From positions 25,326,931-25,390,930 of the forward strand of contig NC_090128.1 of NCBI RefSeq assembly GCF_040581485.1: a stretch of 64,000 bases of DNA. The letters run 5' to 3'. A program made the translations under genes and the position numbers. Origin of the DNA: Linepithema humile. Its lineage: Eukaryota; Arthropoda; Insecta; Hymenoptera; Formicidae. Below are positions 39,076 to 50,800 of this stretch, piece after piece. Below the pieces are notes generated by a model. It searched no databases. It was not told where the DNA came from and saw nothing but the letters and a program-made list of their open reading frames with translations. Numbering within the stretch: the stretch's first letter is position 1; every line of letters begins with the position of its first letter.

Positions 39076-39309
39076 ATATATTAAAATCATTAGAAAAACT
39101 ATATTTTTATAATAAATTCTGAATATTCATACATGATTACCATAAAAAATAAAGCAATCAATATGTGCATTATATACTTATCTAGAACTAACCATATAAC
39201 GCGATGGAATTCTGTATTATATTTACTTTATTTACTGTATTTACTGTTTGTCCCTAATGGAAAGAAAAAGTTACTTTATATGAAAGAATTCTGTCAAGTG
39301 ATCTGTCAG

Positions 39310-40100
39310 ACCACTTAAACCAATAGAAGCAAAAAAAAATTAATTGCGAAACGTGTCCTTTGGAACCTGTATTACCTGTAGGGAAAGAGTCCTTCAAATA
39401 CTTCTTGCTCATCCTTAACTCGTTTATTCAGTCATGTATTCAGCAAGTTCTTGAAACAGAATCTTCATGAATATCCTGCTGCAACTAATGCTGTCCTTCT
39501 CATTCAATTTGATGCACGATAGCACCCTCCATGATACAGAGTCTGTAAACAACAAAATTTTGACATGTTTCACTTGTTGATATCGAGATAATGTATTGTA
39601 TGGAACAAATCTTTGAAGATCTCCTTGAACAATATGTACATCTTATTAGTAGCGCAGAACCAACTGACTAAAAGTCCAGAGTACCTCTCATACATAAGCA
39701 TCTCCGTACAACAGTCCACAAACATATAACAGATTTCATGTCCAGCTGCATCTTCATCAGCTTATATGCTACAAAATCAAGTGAGAAATGTATCGTTCGA
39801 TATATCGTGCACTGTAGAACAGTCAGATTTCTTTATGCTTTTAAATATTGTACCTTTTTTTCTTCGATCTGCTCGGCACCTGTGTCTTCATTCAAACTTT
39901 CCTCTTGCTTGGCAGGTGGAATATAAACACCTGTTCTTGAAGAGTTTTCACTTCTGCCTGACTTCCTCTAGATTTTCTTGCATTTTATCCGGTTCTCCAT
40001 AATTCTTATGGTCATTACTGCATGTGTGATCTCTTCGCTTGCGTCTGTTGTACTCTTCCTTGTCTCTTTTTAAATGCGATCTCTCCATCCTGTCTTTATA
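39310..40100 (-). pseudogene. CWC22 (nucampholin) processed pseudogene
   Basis: Intronless - strand similarity to the spliceosome factor CWC22. In order it shows an Arg/Lys-rich N-terminal piece (MERSHLKRDKEEYNRRKRRD), TGVYIPPAK (family TGGAYIPPAK), then after a deletion TIHFSLDF, EICYMFVDCCTEMLMYERYS, FKEIFKDLFHTIHYLD, CIKLNEKDSISCSRIFMKIL and RFAINFF. These pieces cover the start of the protein and its MA3 domain. The whole MIF4G domain is missing, and several stops and frameshifts interrupt the MA3 part. Lack of introns across distant protein segments points to a retrocopy. CWC22 escorts eIF4A3 into spliceosomes, but no live CWC22 gene is in this window. Confidence 0.85.
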
Positions 40101-41157
40101 TAAAATGAAAACTCAAATGAAAACTTTGACACGAAACTCACTAATTTTGCTATATACTTATAGTTAAATATTTACTTTGCTAATAATTATCCACTAATTA
40201 CGCATATCGCAATATTTTAATTTATGTGTAATGTAAATTCTATATGTAAATATATGTTATACAGTAAATAAAAAAACTTACCACTTCGTGACTTCGTCTA
40301 CCTAACCTAACTCGTGGTTTCGTCAGGTTTTCTATCTGTTGTGTGTTCAGAAAATGTAACCGATAAGTCATTCATATTAATTATTATTTATTAATTCTTA
40401 AAGGGCAAATTTGATTGGTTGCACAGTGTACAACTTGCATCACGCCACAAATTTCCTAAATATGCCACCAGATTCTATTCTGCGTAAACACAAGAAAAAT
40501 TAGACTGAGAAGTGTCCATGTTGAAATTAAATTCAATGGTTAATTTTATGCAGCACGAAAAATAACCTTTAATATTTAAAAAAATATACCATACTCCTGC
40601 AAAGATGACTGAACCGCACAGTTTGGGCTTAGCAAGCACACGAACCTGAGCTTACACACTGCGGTCATACACACACACACACACGCGCGCGCACACACAC
40701 ACACAACACTAGAAGTTCTAGTACAGTTTGCATAAGAATCATATGGCCATATGATAAGGAGCGGTGCCCCCATAGTCATCAATTAAAAGAAGAAGGATAT
40801 ACCATACGTGTGAATCAAATTAGAATCCCAAAAAATAGTTCTCTCCTTTTCTTTCTTCCACTCTTCAAAAACTATGTAAAGTATTTTTAGATAGTGCATT
40901 GCAGTTTTTTTGTACATAGTATATAGTTTTTTTCCGATTTTTTAATCGTTTTTTTTTTCATTGCATGCATGCGCATTGATCTTTTCACTCTCGTCCTCTC
41001 CTGTCTGAGCGCTAGTGTCGTTTTCGTCAACTAACCACCAATGTAGTAGCCGCTGCACGTGTAGCATGCACATGTGGGTAGCGACATGCTTGTGTAACGA
41101 GATAATTGTAAATGCCGGATTAACGCAAGTTAAGTAGAAAATAGTTTACACATCAAA
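40101..41157 (+). promoter_or_regulatory. Upstream region of BMS1
   Basis: An AT-rich spacer contains a (CA)n/(GC)n microsatellite at 40670-40705. Closer to the gene, TGCATGCATGCGCATTG at 40964 resembles an NRF1-type palindromic motif, and the composition becomes richer in CpG from about 40975 to 41157. No TATA box stands out. The probable transcription start is within the last 150 bases. This is inference from composition. Confidence 0.4.
40670..40705. repeat. (CA)n/(GC)n microsatellite
   Basis: ACACAC runs flank an internal GCGCGCGC block. Confidence 0.95.
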
Positions 41158-44100
41158 ATGTCCACGACGGAAGATACAGTGCAGCACAGGACTCACAAGG
41201 AGCGCCATGCAGGCCGTAAGGCAGAGAAAAAAAAGGCGAAGAAGGTACATATTCAAGAACTCACAGATAAGCAGAAGAATCCGAAAGCGTTCACGTTCAA
41301 CTCTGCGATTAAAGCGGAGAGAAAGTTCAGGCGTAGGCAGGATATCGAAACCAAGAAGCAACACATACCTTTAGTTGATAGAACACCCTTGGAACCACCA
41401 CCGATTTTGGTGGCTGTGGTAGGTCCACCGAAAGTGGGAAAGTCGCTGGTTATTCAGTGTTTGATCAAGAGCTATGTCAAGCAACCGTTGACCAACATAC
41501 TCGGCCCAGTCACTGTTGTTTCTAGTAAGAAACGAAGAATTACCTTCATGGAATGCAACAACGATATCAACAGCATGATAGACATTGCCAAAGTGGCGGA
41601 CTTGGTACTATTGCTAGTGGATGCTTCCTTCGGATTTGAGATGGAGATCTTTGAGTTCCTGAATATATGTCAGGTGCATGGCATGCCAAGAGTTATGGGG
41701 GTCCTCACTCATCTGGACTTGATAAAAAATGCAAAGCAAATGAGAAAAATCAAAAAGACGTTGAAGCATCGTTTCTGGACAGAAGTGTATGCTGGTGCAA
41801 AATTGTTTTATTTGTCTGGATTGCTGCACGAGGAATATCTTCGTACAGAGATAAAGAATCTGGCACGGTTTATATCCGTAATGAAATTCAGGCCCTTGAC
41901 TTGGCGCACCACTCATCCTTACATACTTGCTGATAGAATAGAAGACTTGACGCCTCCTGAGCTGATCAGAAAGAATCCTAAGGTCGACAGAACAATCAGT
42001 TTGTACGGGTATGCATGAAAGATAATTTTTTAGTACTTCTTATTTGATCTTTAAATTAATTGCATATTTATTTTATATTTTTATTATGTGAATAAATCTG
42101 CTTTCAGGTACGTGAGAGGAATACCTTTGAACAAGGAGACGTCGATTCATATACCAGGCTGTGGAGACATGAAGATCAAGGATGTAAATAACCTACCGGA
42201 TCCCTGTCCACTTCCAGAACACATAAAGAAACGAGCTCTGATTGAAAAGGAACGACTGATTTACGCACCATTTTCTGGTGTCGGTGGCATAGTCTATGAC
42301 AAGGACGCAGTTTACGTCGAGCTGGGTGGTAGTCATTCCTACAAGGAGGAGGATACGGGATTGGCTGGTGCGTTGATAGACACGCAGAAGACGCTCGATC
42401 AAAAATTGCAGCACAGCGAGCTGCAACTGTTCAGCGACGCCGCACCGATAAAATCACAGGACGTGAATGAAAGTATAGCTCCTTACACGGGCGAATTAGT
42501 AACGGAAAACGGAAGAATTCGACGGAGAGTGATATTTAAGGACGAAATAAACGCGGAATCTGAAAATGCTTTGGACAAAGACGACGATGACGAACAGGCA
42601 GAAAGTGAAGGCAATGATGACGATGATGAAGTCAATGATGATGATGATGAAGTTAGTGATGACGATGATGAAGATGAATTGAGCGACGAAGAGACTTTGG
42701 AAGAATCTAAAAGCGTCAAGAGAAAGAGCATTGAGGAAAATAATGTACAAAAAAAAAAGAGGAAAACTTCTGTTGATTCAAATATTGAAAATGACGATGC
42801 AGATCTCGATAAATCTAGATTAAGCGATAAAATGGAGAACATTTCTCAAGAGAATGCAGTATATCATTCTTTAAGCAAAGAATCAGATAAAATGATAAAA
42901 AATAAGATCTCAGAAGCATTGAGCTTTTTGGAAACAACAAAGAAAGGCTCAAAGCAAGATACTGACGATGAAAGTTTTGATGAACTTAGCGATGAAGACT
43001 CGCGCGCGGGATTAGAGATGGACGATGCAGATCGACTTAATGATTTCGAGAGAGATGACGAAATAGAAGAAGAAGAAGAAGATGATAATGATGATGATAT
43101 TGAAATGGCCAAGAGCCAAAAGAAAGAAGCAAACGAAAACGAAGACAGCAAGATGGACGAAAGTGAAGAGGAAGTCGCTGATGAATTAAAATGGAAGAGA
43201 AATTTAGCCGAAAAGGCGAGAGAAGCATTTGTCAATCGTCAGCAAAGCAATAAAAACTTGATGAAGTTGGTTTACGGCGTATTCGATAAAAGCAGGATAA
43301 CGGAAGAGAAAAAGGAGAATGAGAAGGACACTGGCGAAAACATCGGCGGAATATTCCGAGTGGTTCAAGAGCAGCAGAGGCAGAAGATAGAGGAGCGAGA
43401 GCTGCAGAATCAAGAGGAATCCGTTTTCTTCACAACAGAGGGTCCGCGCGACTGGCTGGAGGAGGAGAACAAGGTGTTGCTGATTAATCGTTTCGTGACC
43501 GGCAAATGGAAGGAAACGGAGGATGCCGAGGAACTCTTGAAGCTCGACAATGAGGAGTTGTACGGCGACTTCGAGGACCTGGAGACCGGTGAGAAGCACA
43601 AAGCGGAGGGCACGGCTCCTAAGGAACTGACGGCGGATAAGGAGGATGAGAGGAAGAAGCTCCTGGAGAAAAAGAAGAGATTAAAGGAGCATTTTGACGC
43701 GGAGTATGACAATACAGAGAAAAAGACGTATTACGACGAGCTGAGGGCCGAGGTGGAGAAACAGGCGAGCATCAACAAATCAGAGTTTGAAGGGCTGGAC
43801 GACGACGTCAGGATCCAGCTGGAGGGCTACCGTCCCGGCATGTACGTACGCGTGGAGATCGAAACGGTGCCATGCGAACTGATAACGCACTTGGACCCGA
43901 CGTATCCGATCATCATCGGCGGCTTGCTGCACGGCGAGGAAAACATCGGCTACATGCAAACGCGAATCAAGAAACACCGATGGTACTCGAGGATCTTGAA
44001 GAGCCGCGACCCGCTCGTCTTTTCCGTCGGCTGGCGTAGGTTCCAGTCGCTGGCGATCTACTCCAAGCTGGAGGACAATCTGCGTCATCGAATGTTAAAG

Positions 44101-45012
44101 TATACGCCGGAGCACGTGGCGTGTATGGGCCACTTCTGGGGCCCGATCACTCCGCAAGGCACCGGAATCCTAGCGATACAAGACGTCGCGAGCAGAGAGC
44201 AGGGCTTCCGCATCGCGGCGACCGGCAGCATCGTGGAGATGGACAAGAGCACGCAGGTAGTGAAGAAGCTCAAGCTCACCGGCGTGCCAATGAAGATTTA
44301 TCGCAAGACCGCGTTCATCAAGGATATGTTCAATAGCGCGCTCGAGGTCGCCAAGTTTGAAGGCGCTCGGATCAAGACGGTGTCAGGTATTCGCGGTCAG
44401 ATCAAGAAGGCGGCCAGCAAGCCGGACGGCTGCTTCCGCGCCACGTTCGAGGACAAGATAATGCTGAGCGACATAGTATTTTGCAGAACGTGGTACAAAG
44501 TGGACGTACCGCGCTTCTACAATCCGGTGATATCGTTACTGCTGCCGCCCGCAGAGAAGAATCAATGGCGCGGAATGAAGACTACCGGACAGCTGAAGCG
44601 AGAGAGGAGTATCCGTGCGGAAGCGGAGAAGGACTCGATATACACGCCGGTCGAGCGGGGCGTTAAAGTGTTCAGACCGCTGTTTATTCCGCGCAAGTTG
44701 CAGAAGGAGCTCCCGTACAGGGACAAGCCTAAACTCCAGTCTGTGCCGCATCTGCGTAAGCCCCAGTTCAAGCAGGGCAGAGTTGCCGTGGTGCGCGAGC
44801 CGCACGAAGAGAACGTCGCGCGTCTGATGAGGATGATCAGAACGAACTACGCGCATAAGCAGAAGCGGACGAAGGAGGCGATGACGAAGAGAATAACAGC
44901 GTATCAGGCGCGAGTCCAGGAAGAAGAAGCTAAGAATATGAAGAAACAAAAGCAAGTGAAGAAGGAAGTGTTTAGAGACCTTAGTAAACTAGAAAAGAAA
45001 AAGAATCGATAA
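41158..45012 (+). CDS. BMS1: Ribosome biogenesis GTPase BMS1
   Basis: BMS1 is a nucleolar GTPase of the small-subunit processome that brings RCL1 to the pre-40S particle and supports early 18S rRNA processing. CDS is join(41158..42008, 42108..45012), 1251 aa, close to the human protein (about 1280). The intron of 99 bases has GTATGC/TTTCAG borders and splits a Gly codon, restoring LYGYVRGIPL. The N-terminus is very basic. The G1 loop GPPKVGKS is at residues 89-96 and the THLD (NKxD-like) motif at 184-187, giving the circularly ordered G-domain typical of BMS1/TSR1. A long Asp/Glu-rich region with Lys-rich patches follows (about 420-660). The conserved C-terminal BMS1/TSR1 domain includes GWRRFQSLAIYS near residue 925 and RGMKTTGQLKRER near 1105, and the tail is Lys/Arg-rich. 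The start is the first ATG in frame after an AT-rich leader. AATAAA at 45232 may be the polyadenylation signal. Confidence 0.97.
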
Positions 45013-45157
45013 GGTAAGATAATAATTATATATATATATAATTATATACAATCTTATCTTATACCTTATCGATTCTTTTTCTTTTCTAGTTTACTAAGGT
45101 TTCATAACACTTCCTTCTTCACTTGCTTCTGTTTCTTCATCTTAGCTTCTTCTTCCT
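44918..45157. repeat. Inverted copy of the BMS1 3' end (hairpin)
   Basis: The last roughly 100 bases of the coding region and the first bases after the stop (44918-45030) are repeated in reverse orientation at 45045-45157, separated by a short (TA)n loop. The arms match almost completely (for example TTTCTAGTTTACTAAGG against CCTTAGTAAACTAGAAA), with a 3-base indel and a handful of substitutions. Since the candidate AATAAA lies beyond the second arm, the mature mRNA may contain both arms. Confidence 0.92.
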
Positions 45158-45554
45158 AATTGTTTTTACATACATATCGATATATGTGTGATTATTTTTA
45201 TACATATGATGTAGAAAATTATGTTGAAAAGAATAAAGAGAATGTTTATTAAAATGTTGAATTTATTGGAAACGCTTGCATAAGTTACAATAATTATCGT
45301 ACTGATATCGCATACTGATATTGTTATGAATTAAAAAAGCGTTTAATTTAATCTGATTCATTTTAATCAATTTTTTAATTGGATTTTAAGATAGTCTTAT
45401 CAATTGGAAACATTTTTCTATAGGAAACTTTAATATTCTCAAATATTTTTGGTACCTTTAAGGAGTCCGGAAATCCTGAGACACACAACGTAAATGTGAT
45501 CAGCGCAACATGTAGTCATCGTAATAGATTTGCGAGGGCAAACATCACAAGCTT
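45158..45554. other. BMS1 3' flank
   Basis: AT-rich, with a candidate polyadenylation signal AATAAA at 45232-45237. Nothing else is recognised. Confidence 0.5.
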
Positions 45555-45617
45555 GAAAAATTCTGGCCTATAAACTGAAAAATAAAATTTTTTAGTTGCG
45601 CATATAATTCACTTACT

Positions 45618-45916
45618 ATTGGTACAACATATTCATGAAAGATTTGAGGATTATCTACAGCTAATAGTAGACAAAACACAGAAAATAATTCTAAAAAAAT
45701 TGAAATTGAAATTTAATTAAATCGATACAAACGCAATTTATCGCGTGCTCTAACGCTTTAAATGCGACGAATAAATGGGACGAAAGGACTTGTCTATTAG
45801 GCTGATGACCAAGGGTTACTTGGAGTGCAGACTTTTCTAATAACACTAATAGAGGAGGCAAATACACGTCGGTAAATGTTGTCGTTTGTTGACTGAACAA
45901 ATTGACATGGATAGCT
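45618..45916 (-). pseudogene. Unknown gene fragment, two exon-like pieces (right copy)
   Basis: After an acceptor-like CTTTTCCTCTAG near 45917, the - strand frame reads LFSQQTTTFTDVYLPPLL, GHQPNRQVLSS and FKALEHAINC. A 42-base putative intron (TTTTTTTAG at its end) leads to LFSVFCLLLAVDNPQIFHEY and a GTAAGT donor. In the left copy the intron is about 75 bases longer, so a deletion happened here. The similarity between copies is strongest within these pieces, which suggests they once coded for protein. No other exon of this gene is visible, and I do not recognise it. Confidence 0.4.
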
Positions 45917-46994
45917 AGAGGAAAAGTGAAATTACAAATTAAGAAGCTCGATAAATGTATTTAATCTCTATTTCTTTAAATGACGTAAAGTTCTTACATA
46001 ATGCCGACTTCATTACTGTAGATAAGTCTTTAAAAGAAAAAAAGATTAAAAAATATAAATGTAAACGCGTTGAATAATTGAAATAAATATATTGACGACA
46101 ATAATGTTTATTATCGAGGAAATGTTACACCGCTTTTCTCTTTGGAATAATGTAAGAAAGTGTAGAATTTTAAATACCACGTAGTAATTGATTACTAAAT
46201 TACAATTGTACAATCCGTGTGTAAAAAAAATTATACATATTTTTTACAATGTTTATTTCGCCTACCTTCGAAGCCTATCATAGATAACTGGAATAACTTA
46301 TTTCGTGAGCAACAATGTACGAGTGTTAAATAACGCACATTCTTCGTTCTGACATATTCATAAAGATACATATATCGCATTTTTTATTAACATAAAAACG
46401 TATCGGTTTTATTGGAGAGTCGTAATCTTTCTTGGAGAGTGATAGAAAGGTGATAGAACAGATAGTTTGCTTTTCGTATCATTACACCGTAGTTTTAAAT
46501 AAACTTATTTAACAATATTATGCTAAGATATCTTATTAGTATATCTTATTATTAACACGTATCATCGCTGTCGAGAAAAAATCTCCTATGTGCAAAAAGC
46601 TAATTTTCTTAAGAGAAGAGATAAAAAAAAAAGAATTGTCTTAAATTCCTATTACTTTATCATAGGAGATTGTTTCATTTTTTTATTATGTATATATATA
46701 TTAAACGATGTAAAATATCGTTCAATATGCATCAACATACTATCCTCACATACATTCGCACACGCTTACCTGCATTCTTGTGAGAAGCTAATCAAAACAA
46801 TTCGTTACTTTGAAATTTATAATAAATGTTAGATACGCTGACTAAATTTTATACTGTTTCTGCAAAAATATAACCCGTATTGGTCTATTTGCAATATAAT
46901 CATTAAGGATAGTTATTATTTCCATAATTGAGGATAAAAATTTACTTTTATGTAATTCATTTCATCTGATCGAGAGCATTTGACAAATCCGAAA

Positions 46995-47005
46995 ATACGC
47001 ACACA

Positions 47006-47040
<35 letters not shown>
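46995..47040. repeat. (TA)n microsatellite
   Basis: An uninterrupted TA run. The matching place in the left duplication copy (36066-36075) is much shorter. Confidence 0.9.
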
Positions 47041-47041
<1 letters not shown>

Positions 47042-47825
47042 TTTATATACTTTGTATGTGTTTCTGATTTATAAAATATTTCTCGTATTAATTATACTGT
47101 AAAATTTAAGTAAATTCAAAGATAATATAAAAGACGCGGCATCATGGACTGAGAAAAAAAGGAAAGAAATAGATGTAAGAAAATAACAAGTTATATTCTT
47201 GGATTATTACTAAAGAAAAGGCGAAGAAGAAACCTAATAGAACATTAGCTACAATGTGAAAGCTGGTGCTAAAAATGAGTTTCATGCATGGAATCTTACA
47301 TACATACATATGCATGAATATATATATTCATGCATATGTATGTACGTATATTAATAAAGAGAAAATATAATTTTGTTGACAACATGAATAATAATGCAAA
47401 TGATAATGTAAATATTTTACAATACACTTACTTGATATTTAACTAGATCTACAATATTTTTGTCTGAATAGGGAACAATATTTTTGTCATAAATTATTAC
47501 ATGTATCTAATGCACTAATGGTACAATTGTACCATATGTGGACCAAATTACAGTCCCAAAAAATAGTTCTCTCTTTCTCTCTTCTCCACTCTCCAAAAAC
47601 TATGTGTAAAGTATTTTTAGATAGTAATACACTGCACTCCGTTTTTCTGTACACGGTAAACAGTTTTTTTCGATTTTTTAATCATTTTTTTTTGTTTAGT
47701 ATTTGTAATATACACTAACACTGGGACACAAAAGTAAAACATTAGACTATTAAGTAGGTACGTTTCTTTTCTTATGTATATTATTAATTATGTATATTAA
47801 TTATGTATATTATTACGAATTGTTG

Positions 47826-50800
47826 TTACAACATATTTATATTACTACCGCTTTCTTCTTCCTCTTCCTCCTAAAAAAAAAAAGAAAAAAGAAAATTTAT
47901 TTACCATCTATTTATTTACAAAAAAATTCGATTTTATTCTTTTTATATAATATAAATAGATTTTTCAAAAAATATCTCATTGGAGACATAATGAAACACT
48001 CACTTCATCAAATCCAAAACAAGTCTCCATTTCCTTCTGTAATTTTGGATCATTTTGTGTGTTTTGTGCCGAGGATTTAGTAGGAGTAACAGTAACGGAT
48101 TCTATCTTTAAGTCTTGCATCTCCATATCTTCCTCTTCGACATCATCAACTTCCTCTCCTGTTCCAGTCACCATACCACTTTCTTGACTCAGTGGGTCTT
48201 GCATTACCAACTCTCCATCTTCGTTTGCAACCACAGCCATCTATTGTACATCATTTAATTATAATTGATTTAAAAAAAAAAACACATTAACACATTTTTC
48301 CAAGTATTGCTTAGTAAGCAATGCTTACCTGATCAGTTCCTTGATTGTCAGCTAATTGTATCACTTCTAGTACGACGTATTGCTGGCCATCACTGCCTTG
48401 TACTGCCATCATATCGTCTTCGTCTTCTTCTTCTTCTTCATCGTCGTAACCTTTAAGTTTATTAGCTAAATCACCTGTTGTCACAACATAACACATGGAT
48501 ATTAGTCAATGATCTGTATTTAGATCATATCGTAAGTGTCCTTGTGGGTGTGAACGCTTATGCATTATATTATCTAATCTAATTACGTATGAACTATCCA
48601 ACATATCATCAACAGAATAAAGTAATATAAAGAAATCACTTTGTACTGATGACGCAAGTGCAAACGAGTTCAAATATTTCTCGTGATTTCTTTAAAACTT
48701 CTTACAGTTTCGACTACACGTATGATATTGTACCTGTCATCACTTCAACACGTTGACCGTCGATGATTTGAATCTTTTTCTGTCTGCCAATTTTAAGAGC
48801 TTGTTGTTTTTCTTGTAGAGACGATTCTGGATCGTGAACAGCCATATGTCGGATGAGATTTCCTTTATGTCTGTACAATAAGAAATATTTTATTGGGAAA
48901 AATTATAACTGATATTATTCAATTTTATTATGTTATTAGTTGCTGCAAATGATTGGTTTTATGCACACACCTAAATGCTCTTTCACATTCTGGACATTGA
49001 TGCGTTTTTTCTTGTGGTGGTGGCGGGACGTAGGTAGGATTATGATAAAGATTGCAATGACGTTTGAGTAGTTGTTTCTGCCTAAATGACTGAAAGCAGT
49101 GATCGCATTGGTACGGCTTCTGATCAGTATGGATGAGCATGTGACTTTCCAAATGACGGGCCGATATGGACGCATATGGACATAAATCACACTTGTAACA
49201 CTTCTCCCCTTCGTGGGTTTTGCTATGCAACTTATAGCTATATCTGCAATATAATACATGTGTTAAAGATACAGTTTGTTAAGATCGAACATCATAATCT
49301 TTATGTTTAATTCGTATTTAATTATTTATATCATTGCAATATAATATTATATTATATTCATACAATTTATGCACGCACCTATCCGGGAATGTTTTTCCAC
49401 AACGTTTACATTTTAGGGGCTTATCAGAAGTATGTAACTTTTGCACGTGGATTCTGAGATCAGTTTTCCTACCACATGTGGCTGGACACAATTCACATTG
49501 AAATACTGGTTTATCGCCTACTGTAACATACATCAAGATCATTAGAAAAAGGATATTTCTGTAAAAAATTCTCACACATTGATTGCTATAAAATATAAAG
49601 CAACCAGTATGCGTATTATATGCTCATCTATAACCAACCATTATGTATTAATTTATGTGCTTTCAAGCTATTGGATTGTGTAAACCTCGCTTGACAAAAA
49701 TCACACTCATATGGTTTCTCGCCAGTGTGAATGCGAAGATGACGTTTCAATTTAAATGTATCCGGGCTTGCATATGTACAGTGTGGACACTAAAAAATAA
49801 TTATATTTTGGTTACTACATGACAAATTTAATACATTACTTAAAATTATAATTTCTGAAAATTTGATATACTTCAAAATATTACACAAAAATGTTCACAT
49901 AAGAGTATCAGTTTATTATAAGTATTAAATAATAATAAATATATATACAATCATTACACGGAAGTCCGTATAAAACTGTACTATATAAAATAAACCTGAT
50001 ATGGACGTTCTCCAGTGTGAGTACGTATGTGATTACGCAACTTATTCTTCTCCACACTTGAATAATGACAAATAGTACACTTATATGGCTTTTCGTGTGT
50101 ATGCTTATAGCGTGTATGACGCACCAATTCACCTAAACGTAAAAAAAAAAATATATATATAATAAAATGTACCTGATAGGGTCGTTCGCCTGTATGACAT
50201 CTAATATGTCTCTTCAGTTTTGATAGTTCGACAGACGCATAATCACATTCATGGCATTTGTGCGGTTTTTCATGAGTGTGTCTGTACCGAACATGTCTTA
50301 CAAGTTCACCTGCAAGTAGACATATATGTATTATATATTTTTTGCAAGCATTCCGATATTTTCCTTAACTTGTCAAAATTTGGAAAAGTTAACAAATGTA
50401 TTTTGTAAATATTTGATATAAAACAATGTTTAAATTGAAATAATTTTAAAAATGTATGTCGAAAAGTACATTTATTTATTTTTACATTTTCTTCGTTCAT
50501 ATTAATATTAAAATCAAATATTCCACACATGTGCATTAATGTGCATGACATTTATCGAATTACTGTATTAATATTAATATTCTTTTACATGGTGAAATAC
50601 AGTGCTTTACTATGCATTTTCTAAGTATACATTATTTCTAATCAAATTAATCTATACAGAGTGAATCTGATAAAAAGTTCATCTTGAATAATTTGTAAAC
50701 TATGCGTTGTGTAAAAAATTGTTGCATACAAAAGCTGCATGATTTCGAGGGGATCATTACATAGCATATGTATTTTTTTTATAAATGGAAGCATTTCGGA

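Larger units (their letters stand above)
35083..39197. repeat. Segmental duplication, left copy (partner 45555-49643)
   Basis: Long collinear similarity in direct orientation begins at ACTTGAAA.TTCT..CC.ATAAA.TGAAAAATAAA and ends at the bases matching CTATAACCAACCAT, the donor of CTCF exon 6. It includes the unknown exon pair, a noncoding spacer and copies of CTCF exons 7-12. Divergence is clear: many substitutions, several indels, and a 722-base insertion unique to this copy. The two copies lie about 10.5 kb apart with BMS1 and a CWC22 pseudogene between them. Confidence 0.85.
45555..49643. repeat. Segmental duplication, right copy (partner 35083-39197)
   Basis: Collinear with the left copy. 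This copy carries intact CTCF exons 7-12 with correct splice sites and open frames, so it is the ancestral one. Its right end falls at the donor side of CTCF exon 6. The noncoding part (46080-47480) also matches 35690-36560, with indels. Confidence 0.85.

Noticed and set aside
42483..43712. Long Ser-rich frames on the - strand
   Set aside because: They are shadows of the Asp/Glu/Lys-rich region of BMS1 on the + strand.
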